In this document: one piece after another, positions 1 to 9,000 of the stretch
Layout: each line of letters starts with the position of its first letter
Numbering within the stretch: the first letter of the stretch is position 1
Source of the DNA: Christensenella sp. UBA4263
Lineage (GTDB): Bacteria; Bacillota; Clostridia; Christensenellales; Aristaeellaceae
Length of the DNA: 42,659 nt
Direction: 5' to 3'
Assembly: GCA_002395225.1 (NCBI GenBank)
Contig: DGWH01000149.1
Coordinates: forward strand, 3,747 to 46,405
Made by a program: the position numbers and the translations under genes
Notes under the pieces: generated by a model
What the model was told of the DNA's origin: nothing
Database searches by the model: none
Seen by the model: only the letters and a program-made list of their open reading frames with translations

Positions 1-1410
1 ACGTTTATCAACAATACATCGACTGGCGGTGCTGTCTATAATACTCAGTCTATCAACAATACATGGACTGGCGGTGCTGTCTATATCGAGGATGGATATG
101 TAACCGTTAACGAGAATACGTTTATCAATAACACCGGCTCTTATCAGGCGATCGATCAGGATTTTGAAGAAGTCCTCGGGAATGTAACAGGGAGAAATAC
201 AACTTTATACGAGAATGTTGGCAGGAATAACATCACACAAATCGTGGATGGTATGGAAGAATCTATTATACTTGATTTAGTCGGAGGGGACGCATTTGAG
301 GGCAATCGTACGGTCCATCTCTGGAAAATAGAGCGCATCAATCCGGGTGAAACAGCCGTGATTATGTTCACTCAGATCGTAACTCAGAATGATGTGGCTG
401 GAGTAAAAAAAACCGACAATACGTTGTATGTGATCAGACCTGGCACGGGGTATGCCCCTTTGGACGGTATTAATGTCACCCAGACGATCTGGACATCGGA
501 TCCGATCACGGTCACCTTTGATGATTCATTCACTGTCACAAACAAGACGATTCACAGTGGATCACCCATCGGGTCTCTTCCGATCCCGGAAAAGGAAGGG
601 TATATTTTCAACGGCTGGTATACGGAAAACGGGAAAAAGGTCGGCCCGCAAGACGTATTTTTCACTTCAACAAAACTTGTGGCCCGCTGGAAGATCATAG
701 TTGCTTTTTATGATGACAGGGTTCAGATTGAAAAACGCTGGGTCGATAAAGGGACGGTCATCGGGCCTTTCCCCGTTCGGGAAAAGGAAGGATATATTCT
801 GGACGGCTGGTATACAGATCCGGAAGGCGGTGTAAAGGTCGGCCCGGACACCGTGGCGAATGCGCCGATGAATCTTTACGCCCGCTGGGACATCATCATT
901 GCTTTTTATGATGGCGGGGCTCAGATCGACAGCCGCACGGTCCATAAGGGAGCGCCCATCGGGCCTCTGCCAATCCTGGAAAAGGAAGGATACATCTTTG
1001 ATGGCTGGTATACGGAAAGCGGGGATAAAGTCGGCCCGGAAGACGGTTTTTCCACTCCAACAAAACTTGTGGCCCGCTGGAAGATCATAGTTGCTTTTTA
1101 TGATGACAGGGTTCAGATTGAAAAACGCTGGGTCGATAAAGGGACGGTCATCGGGCCTTTCCCAGATCGGGAAAAGGAAGGCTATATTCTGGACGGATGG
1201 TATACAGCGCCGGAAGGCGGGGAAAAAGCCTTCCCGGACACTGTGGTGAATGCGCCGATGAATCTTTACGCCCGCTGGGTGGAAAGGGAGAAACCGGCGG
1301 AGGTGAGCCTTCCGCAGACCGGAGATCAGTGGAATGTATGGCTGTATGCCGGCATAGGAATTGTCGCTGTGATCGGATTGGTTGTTCTGATTCTGAGACG
1401 GCGAAAATAG
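1..1410 (+). CDS. LPxTG-anchored surface protein, 5'-truncated by window edge
   Basis: The reading frame is open from base 1, so the N-terminus lies outside the window. The first about 50 codons contain short repeats of the type FINNT..GGAVY, which look like rungs of a right-handed beta-helix as in polymorphic autotransporter or pectate-lyase-like adhesins. These are followed by four modules of about 64 residues ending in GYIF/L-x-GWYT ... L-x-ARW, which is the Listeria-Bacteroides (InlB B-repeat, Flg_new) pattern of small beta-grasp modules. The C-terminus is a classical sortase signal: LPQTG, a hydrophobic stretch and RRRK. The protein is therefore exported, covalently attached to peptidoglycan and probably adhesive. 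The sortase itself is not in the window. Family assignment is confident; the ligand is unknown. A hairpin terminator follows at 1431. Confidence 0.9.
   Translation, partial: TFINNTSTGGAVYNTQSINNTWTGGAVYIEDGYVTVNENTFINNTGSYQAIDQDFEEVLGNVTGRNTTLYENVGRNNITQIVDGMEESIILDLVGGDAFEGNRTVHLWKIERINPGETAVIMFTQIVTQNDVAGVKKTDNTLYVIRPGTGYAPLDGINVTQTIWTSDPITVTFDDSFTVTNKTIHSGSPIGSLPIPEKEGYIFNGWYTENGKKVGPQDVFFTSTKLVARWKIIVAFYDDRVQIEKRWVDKGTVIGPFPVREKEGYILDGWYTDPEGGVKVGPDTVANAPMNLYARWDIIIAFYDGGAQIDSRTVHKGAPIGPLPILEKEGYIFDGWYTESGDKVGPEDGFSTPTKLVARWKIIVAFYDDRVQIEKRWVDKGTVIGPFPDREKEGYILDGWYTAPEGGEKAFPDTVVNAPMNLYARWVEREKPAEVSLPQTGDQWNVWLYAGIGIVAVIGLVVLILRRRK
508..1279 (+). repeat. Four in-gene InlB-type repeats, duplicated as a 390-bp pair
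   Basis: Modules begin near 508, 697, 889 and 1087. Modules 2 and 4 are nearly identical in DNA, and so are stretches of 1 and 3, at an offset of exactly 390 bp (compare 691 onward with 1081 onward). The array therefore looks like a two-module block that duplicated recently. Confidence 0.85.
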
Positions 1411-1430
1411 CGACAAAGACGGATAATAAA

Positions 1431-1458
1431 CAAGCGCCCTGAGGTGTCAGGGCGCTTG
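1431..1458. terminator. Bidirectional hairpin terminator
   Basis: A perfect 12-bp stem (CAAGCGCCCTGA / TCAGGGCGCTTG) closes a GGTG tetraloop. On the minus strand it is followed by TTTATTAT, so it is a better terminator for the minus-strand gene ending at 1575; on the plus strand it follows the surface-protein stop by 20 bases with only a short T run. The rest of 1411-1574 holds only a weak 6-bp hairpin at 1543-1562. Confidence 0.7.
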
Positions 1459-1574
1459 TTCCTGCTGAAATTGGTTTTGGACACGGCTCTGTTCTCCAGA
1501 TGGAGTGGGCCTGCTGCCACAGGGACAGGCTGCCGAATAGGAGCACCGAAAAACAGCGGTGCCAAAAGACCGGG

Positions 1575-3245
1575 TCACTGCTCATAAAAGAGAACGGCAT
1601 CGGACATGGGATGCAGCAGAACCTGTTCAAGCGGGGCATCCCGACCCACAAAGACGGGAACGGAAACGGTATCAATGACGGTCCCGTTCAGGGTGAGACG
1701 GCCGGAAAGGCGGCATAAACAGGGCCGGTCCGGCAGGGAAACATGGATGAGTCTGTTTTCGGAAATCAGAGAGGTGACAGTCAGGGTTTCCTCGTAAAGG
1801 GATGACGGATCATCATCCATGCGGGTCAGGCTGAGGGCGGCTTCGCCGTCCATTGCACCGTCTTCCGGCAAATAGACGCGAACGGAAAAGGTCAGATCCG
1901 AAGCGGTGAAGCAGGCACACCGGAGAGGGGCGAGACTGAGGTGGCCGGGACGGAATACACCGGCTAGGATGTCAGTAACGGCGGGATCATCCCATTCGGC
2001 AACAGCACACAGTGCGCCTGAGCCAAGACCCTGGCGGACCAGTTCGGCGTGCAGACGGATATGGAGGAGATGCAGCCGGGCCAGATGAGCCGGCAGGCCT
2101 GAGGCCTGGTCAAGGGCTTTCCGGCCGAAAATCGCCTCCAGCAGTTCCGGGACGGACTGCCCCGGGGGAACCGGCCGCGGGCTGAGCAAAAGGCCGCACA
2201 GCTGCCAGGCGGAGGCAGCACCGGAACAAAGCAGGGCAGGGGAGGAATCCAGACGGATACTGGGGTGAACCCTGTATTCAGGCGGAAGGCCGGGGGCATC
2301 CGGCGGCAGAATCAGTGCGATGCCTGCTGCGGTGAGCGCTTCCACGCAGCCGCGGGAGAGCGGAAGGGCGGAATAGAGGGGCGGTTTCCCGATTCGCTCC
2401 AGCAGCCGGGTGAGGTCCGGCGGATACAGAACGGCATCCGCCGCCGGGATGGGGAGGGCAAAATCACACCGGCGGGGACCATGGCCGGCCGGGATGGTAA
2501 AGCTGTCCGCCACATCGGTTCCATCCATGAGCTGAAACCGATAATATACCGTTTCATTTCGTTTCAGGGGCAGCGCAAAGGATAAAGACCGGGAACCCGG
2601 CTCCGGGAAAGAAACGGTTTCATCCGGCACGCATCCGGCATCATTCAGCGCCGAAAGGCGGAGCCGAAATGTGCCGGGGCGGTAGGCCGTGACAAGGCAG
2701 GTACAGGTGATTTCCCCCCGGCTCCGTTCGGCAGCGGTCAGCTGAATCCTGGCGCCCTGTACCGTACGCAGAACAAAGAGGTCACAGACCCCGGCCGGCC
2801 GGAACGGCTCAAAGTGCAGCTCAAGGGTATTGTGCCGGTCCCCTGTCAGCAGGTCGGTCAGTTCCTCCTCTTTCTGGCAGGCCATCGGCTCCTGAGCGCC
2901 GCTTTCAGGGAATGAGCAGAATGAATGAAAGGGCTGCCCGTTCAGGGACAAATGGCCCCGCCCCATCAGGGGCGGGATGGTCAGGAAGACGTGTTCACCG
3001 GGTACAAAAAGCGGCAGGGAACAGGTAAGGACCACATCTGCTGCGGGTTCCTTTGGCAGGAGGGCGGGAATGGAAAAAGTCTGGTTTTCCGGCGGGTCCT
3101 GTAAAGCCGGAGAGGGTTCCGCCTCATCCCCTTCCCAGAGAGAGGAGAAGGACAGCAGATCCTCCATGCCGGGCAGAGGCAGGTCGGAATGACGGCCGGT
3201 GCAGGGCATCTGCCAGCTGGCGAGGGGAAGGAGCTTTCCGGTCAC
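1575..3245 (-). CDS. Unrecognised protein, degenerate glycoside hydrolase family 2-like
   Basis: A 556-residue protein with no signal peptide. Residues about 60-180 have the look of a GH2 sugar-binding jelly roll (HLSLNGQPF, then LLTGDRHNTLELHF, like the NG..f...d.t..l..G.N.l pattern). A beta-rich segment follows. Residues about 370-430 (HIRLHAELVRQGLGSGALC, AEWDDP) resemble the last strands of the beta-mannosidase barrel, where the family reads G.L.WQLND.WP. I see no complete catalytic barrel and no convincing acid/base or nucleophile Glu, so a binding-only or inactive relative is likely. The GTG start overlaps the Nudix stop as GTGA, so the two are translationally coupled. The GH2 link is an inference from pattern, not a clear match; a sugar-binding accessory protein is an alternative. 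Confidence 0.55.
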   Translation of the reverse strand: MTGKLLPLASWQMPCTGRHSDLPLPGMEDLLSFSSLWEGDEAEPSPALQDPPENQTFSIPALLPKEPAADVVLTCSLPLFVPGEHVFLTIPPLMGRGHLSLNGQPFHSFCSFPESGAQEPMACQKEEELTDLLTGDRHNTLELHFEPFRPAGVCDLFVLRTVQGARIQLTAAERSRGEITCTCLVTAYRPGTFRLRLSALNDAGCVPDETVSFPEPGSRSLSFALPLKRNETVYYRFQLMDGTDVADSFTIPAGHGPRRCDFALPIPAADAVLYPPDLTRLLERIGKPPLYSALPLSRGCVEALTAAGIALILPPDAPGLPPEYRVHPSIRLDSSPALLCSGAASAWQLCGLLLSPRPVPPGQSVPELLEAIFGRKALDQASGLPAHLARLHLLHIRLHAELVRQGLGSGALCAVAEWDDPAVTDILAGVFRPGHLSLAPLRCACFTASDLTFSVRVYLPEDGAMDGEAALSLTRMDDDPSSLYEETLTVTSLISENRLIHVSLPDRPCLCRLSGRLTLNGTVIDTVSVPVFVGRDAPLEQVLLHPMSDAVLFYEQ

Positions 3246-3805
3246 TTTGCCTGACCCTCCAGCCGGAGGGTACGGTCTGTCAGGAGCAGGGCACAGATGG
3301 TCTTGGAATCCGTGATTTCCCCGCTGTCGATTTTCGCCAGTGCTTCGCTGAGGGGAATCCGGACGAGATTGAGGAATTCGTCCGGATCCGGATGGGTTTC
3401 TCCTTCACTGAGCCCGCGGGCCAGATAAATAAAGATACGCTCGGTACAGAAACCGGGGGTGGTATGGATGCCGGTCAGCAGGAGCATGTCGGAGGCGGTG
3501 AGACCGGTTTCCTCTTTGAGCTCACGGATGGCACAGTGCAGCGGCGGTTCATCCTTTGCATCCAGTTTCCCGGCGGGAACCTCCAGGGTAATTTCATCAA
3601 TGGCGACGCGGTGCTGGCGGACCAGCATGACCGTGCCGTCCTCAAAAAGAGGAACGACGGCGGCAGCGCCGTTATGCAGAATGATTTCACGGACGGCATT
3701 CATGCCGTTCGGGCAGCGGACCTGCCAGCGCTCGGCGTGGATGATGACGCCTTTATAGATGTCCTCAGAGGCAAACGGGACTTCACGGAGTTCAGTATCG
3801 TTCAT
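3242..3805 (-). CDS. Nudix hydrolase, ADP-ribose pyrophosphatase type
   Basis: The 187-residue protein has a complete Nudix box at residues 79-102: G79, then REL-x-EET-GL, the Mg-binding REx2EE core. The N-terminal layout (EDIYKGVIIHAERW ... VREIILHNGAAAVVPL) and the length match the ADP-ribose/NDP-sugar pyrophosphatase branch (NudF/YqkG type), which cleaves ADP-ribose to AMP and ribose 5-phosphate in the cytoplasm. The only in-frame start before the conserved region is the ATG at 3805; an in-frame TGA lies just upstream. The nearest strong Shine-Dalgarno is 36 bases away, separated by a perfect hairpin (see separate entry). It is the first gene of a two-gene unit with the GH2-like protein. 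Confidence 0.9.
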   Translation of the reverse strand: MNDTELREVPFASEDIYKGVIIHAERWQVRCPNGMNAVREIILHNGAAAVVPLFEDGTVMLVRQHRVAIDEITLEVPAGKLDAKDEPPLHCAIRELKEETGLTASDMLLLTGIHTTPGFCTERIFIYLARGLSEGETHPDPDEFLNLVRIPLSEALAKIDSGEITDSKTICALLLTDRTLRLEGQAK

Positions 3806-3815
3806 AACTGGTGGA

Positions 3816-3848
3816 TGACAGAGCGGGTGATTCTGTCAAATCTCCTTT
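3816..3848 (-). promoter_or_regulatory. Shine-Dalgarno / hairpin / start arrangement before the Nudix gene
   Basis: Read on the minus strand, AAAGGAG (3848-3842) is followed after three bases by a perfect 7-bp inverted repeat, TGACAGA / TCTGTCA (3838-3832 and 3822-3816, 9-base loop), and ten bases later by the ATG at 3805. Folding the hairpin would bring the ribosome binding site to about 13 bases from the start. No nearer Shine-Dalgarno is visible. The inverted repeat could instead be a protein or RNA regulatory site. Confidence 0.5.
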
Positions 3849-3861
3849 CTGTTTTTCAGTG

Positions 3862-3954
3862 GTGGCCATTTGGCCACTTATGCGGCGGCCTGGATCGGAT
3901 AATCTGCCGCTTCGCGGCAGGGGACAGCATCTTTTGCAGATTTTTTTCATTATA
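3862..3954 (-). promoter_or_regulatory. Minus-strand -10 box and structured leader of the Nudix gene
   Basis: TATAAT lies at 3954-3949 on the minus strand; the -35 position is poor. Downstream, in the presumed leader, are two perfect hairpins: 7 bp with a three-base loop at 3904-3920 and 7 bp with a two-base loop at 3862-3877. The leader is about 140 bases long. No known riboswitch is recognised. Confidence 0.4.
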
Positions 3955-4069
3955 GCTTTTTTGAGGAAAAATGCATAGAGATAAATTTGATCATGCCCTG
4001 TCCTGCGGTGGGAAAATGCGGGAAACGGGATAATTCGAAAGAGATGTTTCGTTAATTGTTTGAGTATAG

Positions 4070-4098
4070 TTGACAGAGGTCCGGCAGCGTTTTAAAAT
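4070..4098 (+). promoter_or_regulatory. Sigma-A type promoter for the AAA-ATPase-like gene
   Basis: TTGACA at 4070-4075, a 17-base spacer and TAAAAT at 4093-4098. This predicts a leader of about 220 bases before the ATG at 4327. The leader (4105-4326) contains no gene I can support; the in-frame extension back to 4144 lacks a ribosome binding site and a family-like sequence. Confidence 0.65.
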
Positions 4099-4326
4099 GT
4101 CCGGGATTTCTGTCTTTCTGTTCAAGGTAACGGCCAAATCTGAATGTGGGAGGTTATGGCAAGTGGCCGCAGGAATTTTGTCATTGCCGGAACAGAGGCC
4201 CAATTAACACGTTCAAATCACAAAGTGAGACATAATACGGTGGTCTGCTTTTGGATTGTTCCTGGCAAAGGACACGGTAAACGGAAAAACAGTTTGGGTA
4301 TTTCCAACAGAAAGGAGATCTGTCCT

Positions 4327-5964
4327 ATGGGAACCTATCTGAATCCGGGAAACAGTGGATTTGCTGAAATACTGAACTCACACTATGTGGATAAAACCGG
4401 GTTGATTCGGCTGATTAATTCGACCATTGGAACGAAGCAAAAACTGACCTGTATCAGCAGACCCCGAAGATTTGGAAAATCCTATGCGGCACAGATGCTG
4501 TGCGCCTATTATGATAAGACCTGTGATTCACAGGAACTGTTCGATGGGTGCTGTATTTCTGAGGATGAATCATACAGACAGCACATGAATAAGTATCATG
4601 TGATAAGCCTTGATATTACCGGATTTATATCAAATGCGAAGATGAAAAGAACTTCGCTAGGGGAAATACCGGAGAAGATTGACGCCGCTCTTCTGAAAGA
4701 AATTCATAGGGTGTTTCCGGAGTTCAATGAGATAACCGATCTGAATGAATGTCTGATTGAACTTGTGCGAAAAACCGGAACAAAGATCATATTTGTTATT
4801 GACGAGTGGGATTCAATCATCAGAGAAGCCCAAAAAGATGAGGAAACTCAGGAGAGTTATCTGAATCTGTTAAGAGGCTGGTTTAAGAATAACAATTTTA
4901 CATCGGAAGCAGTGGCTGCTGCTTACATGACGGGAATATTGCCAATAAAAAAGGATGGTTCGCAGTCGGCAATCTCTGATTTTATTGAGTACTCTGTTCT
5001 TAACCCGGGAGAGTATGCCGAGTTTGTCGGATTCACGGAAGAGGAGGTAAAAAAGATTTGTGAAATCTCAACTCAGCCGTTTGATGAGATGAAACGCTGG
5101 TATGACGGATATACAGTCGGAAAGATAACCTCTGTCTATAATCCGTATTCCGTTATGTACGCAGCAAGCACGGGAAAATTCAGATCATACTGGAAAGAGA
5201 CTTCCGCCGCGGATACGCTGATGACCTATATTGATATGGATCAGGATGATCTCCAGGATACGATTGCAAGGCTGATCGCCGGGGAAAGCGTTGTGATCGA
5301 TACAGGCACTTTCCAGAATGACACAGAGACGTTTACCTGCAGGGATGATGTACTCACCCTGCTGACGCATCTGGGTTATCTGACCTATGAAGAGAAACCG
5401 GATTCCTATGATGATGAGACGGTTGCTGGACTTGTCAGGATACCGAATGAGGAAGTCAGATCTGAATTTGATAAGATCCTCCGCAGGTCGAAGCACAAAA
5501 GCCTGATCGAGTTGGTGAAGAAATCCGACCAGCTTTTGAAAGACACGCTGGAAGGAAAGAATGATGCAGTTGCAAAGGCCATCGCGGAGGTCCATGATTC
5601 CGAATATGCGCTGACCTATTACAGCAATGAACAACGCCTGCGGTATGTGGTGAAAATGGCCTATCTCTCCTGCGTGGATCAATATGCCAAGCTGGAAGAA
5701 CTGCCGAGTGGTCACGGGATAGCCGATATCGTATTTTTGCCAAAACGCAGATCGACCCTTCCCGCTATGATCGTGGAGCTGAAGTGGAACAAAGAGGCTG
5801 AGGGAGCCATAAAGCAGATCAAAGGCAGGAACTATCCGAAGATTCTGACAAATTACGGGGGAAGGATCGTTCTGGTAGGGATTAACTATCATGAGGACAC
5901 AAAATCTCACGAGTGCCTGATAGAGGAGTACAGGAAGGCAGATCTGGATACTGCCGGAAGATGA
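4327..5964 (+). CDS. AAA-ATPase-like protein with C-terminal PD-(D/E)XK nuclease domain
   Basis: A 545-residue protein of the AAA-ATPase_like plus DUF1703-type family, common in multiple copies in anaerobic gut bacteria. Residues 44-52 (SRPRRFGKS) are the family's modified Walker A; FVIDEWDSI around D159-E160 is Walker B. The C-terminus holds a restriction-like nuclease core: D467 in GIADIVF, then E484-L-K486 in MIVELKW. The ATG at 4327 is chosen because AAAGGAG sits eight bases upstream and because family members begin with a short G-x-Y-L-N-PGN..F segment. The biological role is not established; a mobile-element, defence or DNA-maintenance function is possible. It is transcribed from its own promoter and no terminator is visible before the next gene, 50 bases downstream. 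Confidence 0.85.
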   Translation: MGTYLNPGNSGFAEILNSHYVDKTGLIRLINSTIGTKQKLTCISRPRRFGKSYAAQMLCAYYDKTCDSQELFDGCCISEDESYRQHMNKYHVISLDITGFISNAKMKRTSLGEIPEKIDAALLKEIHRVFPEFNEITDLNECLIELVRKTGTKIIFVIDEWDSIIREAQKDEETQESYLNLLRGWFKNNNFTSEAVAAAYMTGILPIKKDGSQSAISDFIEYSVLNPGEYAEFVGFTEEEVKKICEISTQPFDEMKRWYDGYTVGKITSVYNPYSVMYAASTGKFRSYWKETSAADTLMTYIDMDQDDLQDTIARLIAGESVVIDTGTFQNDTETFTCRDDVLTLLTHLGYLTYEEKPDSYDDETVAGLVRIPNEEVRSEFDKILRRSKHKSLIELVKKSDQLLKDTLEGKNDAVAKAIAEVHDSEYALTYYSNEQRLRYVVKMAYLSCVDQYAKLEELPSGHGIADIVFLPKRRSTLPAMIVELKWNKEAEGAIKQIKGRNYPKILTNYGGRIVLVGINYHEDTKSHECLIEEYRKADLDTAGR

Positions 5965-6014
5965 ATATCCTCTTATCACACCGAATAGAGGCTATATAAA
6001 GGAGGAACAAGCTA

Positions 6015-9000
6015 GTGAGTAAGACCGGATTTCGAGAGATACTCTGTGTTTTTCTTCTGTTTGTGCTGCTGGCTTTTGCCGGCAGCGCAGAATCCTTCAA
6101 TGCGCAGATCGTGCTGAGGGATGCAGAGGGAACCGAGTATGGAACCATTGATCTGATTCCGGTAACCACCTCCGGAGGAGAGACCGGATACTGGTTCAAT
6201 CTCTTTGGGATGGATGAACAGAAAGTGCAGGCACTGCAAAGCGGAAACAGCGTGATCCGTGCATATCGCCCGGATACGGGCGAACAGCTGCCGGATGTGC
6301 CGATCGCTGCGGATGCAGGGATGGCCACGCTGTTTGAAGGGGAGACGGTGCACAGAAGCGACGTTGTGGATTCGACGAACGAGATGCTTCGGTTCCCGGT
6401 CCTGTCAAGTTATCAGGATGCGCCGGCAGATCAGACAGAGCTGGATGGCGTGATGCAGCAGCTGGGCTTCACGGTGCAGGAATATACGGAACCAGCGGAT
6501 CCGCCCCAGGAGCCGGAAGAGGTGCCGCCGGAAATCACGGTGCCTCAGTTCATGGCCCCCAACTATGATGGTGTTGAGATCCGGCAGAGCCCGAACGGGG
6601 ATGTGGTCGGAACGGTCAATGCATCAGACGTGCTTACCGGATACAGCTATGAACTGGATGCCGGCGGCGGGGTCTGGTTTAATGTCCAGTCCGCGGCAAC
6701 GGGCACTCAGGGCTATGTGAGCAGTGAGGCGGTTTCGGCGCTGGATGAGGCGAATGCCAATGACCGGATGCAGGCATTGCAGGATGCCCAGGCTCAGGAC
6801 AATCAGCCGCCGGAACAGAATGATGTACAGCCGCCGGAAATCACGGTGCCCGCCTATATGGAGCCCGCCTGGGATGGTGTTGAGATCCGTTGGAATCCGA
6901 ACGGAGATGTGGCCGGAAGGGTCAATACATCAGACGTACTTACCGGATACAGCTATGAGCTGGATGCCGGCGGCGGGGTCTGGTTTAATGTCCAGTCCGC
7001 GGCAACGGGCATTCAGGGCTATGTGAACAGTGAGACGGTCAGGGAACTGGATGAGGAGAATGCCACTGGCCGGATTCAGGCGATACAGGAGGCAATTGCA
7101 CAGGCCAATCAGCCGCAGAACATTACGGTGCCCGCCTATATGGAGCCCGCCTGGGATGGTGTTGAGATCCGTCAGAGCCCGGACGGAGAGGCAGCCGGAA
7201 CGGTCAGCGCATCAGACGTGCTTACCGGATACGGCTATGAGCTGGATTCTCAGGGCGGTGTCTGGTTTAATGTACAGTCCGCGGCAACGGGCATTCAGGG
7301 CTATGTGAACAGTGAGACGGTCAGGGAACTGGATGAGGCGAATGCCACTGGCCGGATGCAGGCGATACAGGAGGCAATCGCACAGGCCAATCAGCAGCAG
7401 GAACAGCCCAATACACAGGCCGTTACGGTGCCCACCTTTATGGCGCCCATCGGTGAGGGTGTTGAGATCCGGCAGAGTCCGGACGGCGAGGTGCTGGGAA
7501 CGGTCGATCCGTCGGATGTGCTTGCCGGAGGCGGCCATGGGCTGGATTCCCAGGGGAATGTCTGGTATAAGGTGCTGTCCACGGCAACCGACGTCGAAGG
7601 CTATGTGAGCAGCGAATCGGTTGCGGCACTGGCTGATGAGGAGGCCCTGGCTCAGATAGAGGCCATTCAGATGGCCAAATCCAATGCACAGACACCGGAG
7701 CAGACCAATACACAGCCGCCTGCGGTGACGGTGCCCGCCTATATGGCGCCCCGCGGTGATGCTGTGGAAATCCGGCAGATCCCGGAGGGAGAGGTACTTG
7801 GAACGGCCGATCCGTCGGATGTGCTTGGCGGAATGGATTATGCGCTGGATTCTCAGGGCAATGTCTGGTTTATGGTGAAGTCTGCGGCAACGCAGACGGA
7901 GGGCTTCGTCAGATCAGATGCGGTGGAGCCGCTGGAAGAGGCGGAAGCCTATGCCCGGGTTCAGGCCATTCAGACGGCCAAAGCCAATGCACAGACACCG
8001 GAGCAGACCAATACACAGCCGCCTGCGGTGACGGTGCCTAAATATCTGGTTCCCACGGTTGAGTTTGTCGGAATTCTGCAAAGTCCGAATGGAGAGACGG
8101 CAGGATATACCGATACCTCAGATGTGCTTGCCGGAATCAATTATGCGCGGGATTCAGATGACCATGTCTGGTTTGAGGTGCAGTCCGCGGCAACGGGCGT
8201 TCATGGCTTTGTAAGCTCGGATGAAGTCAAGGAACTGAATGAGGCGGAGGCCGCTGGCCGGGTGCAGGCGATTCAGGCTGAAAAGGCACAGCCCAATGAA
8301 CAGCCGCAGACCAATGAACAGCCGCAGGAAACGACGATAACGGTTCCTCAGTATATGGTTCCCCAGGCGGAAAATGTCGCACTGCGGCAGGAGCCGGGCG
8401 GAAATCAGACTGGTTCCACCGGCCTGTCGGATGTACTGGTGGGGATCGGTTACGCGCAGGATGGCCAGGGAGGACTCTGGTACAGCGTCCATTCCGTCAC
8501 CAGTGACCTTCAGGGATTTGTGAACAGTGCAGAGGTTCAGCCCGTGAGTGAGGCGGAGGCCGCTGCCAGAATAGGGGAAATCCAGACGGAAAAGGCCGCG
8601 GCAGATGCACAGAGACAGAATCCGGATGACACCGGAACCATGTTCTCCGGCTATGCCGTGACGGACAACAAACGGGGAAATAATGAGAACAATCTCCGGG
8701 ATGAAATCAACAACGGCAAGGTGATCGGGACCTATGCGAACGGTGTTCTGGTTCAGATCCTGAATCAGATGCAGGACAGCAATGGGGCACAGTGGTATGA
8801 GGTGGCGGTGCTGCCGGAGGGAACGCACGGATATATGCGGGATTTCCTGCTGACCCTGCTCACCAATAACGAAGCGGAGCCGCTGCTGGCAAAGCTGAGA
8901 ACCACTCCGCCGGAGCAGACCAATACACAGCCGCCTGCACCGGAGAATGCTGTGACATCCTCGCCGGATACACCGAAAGAATCGCCGTCGAACAGTCCGC

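Noticed and set aside
4144..4326. N-terminal extension of the AAA-ATPase-like protein
   Set aside because: No Shine-Dalgarno precedes it, the composition is unlike the protein, and a good ribosome binding site and family-typical start occur at 4327.
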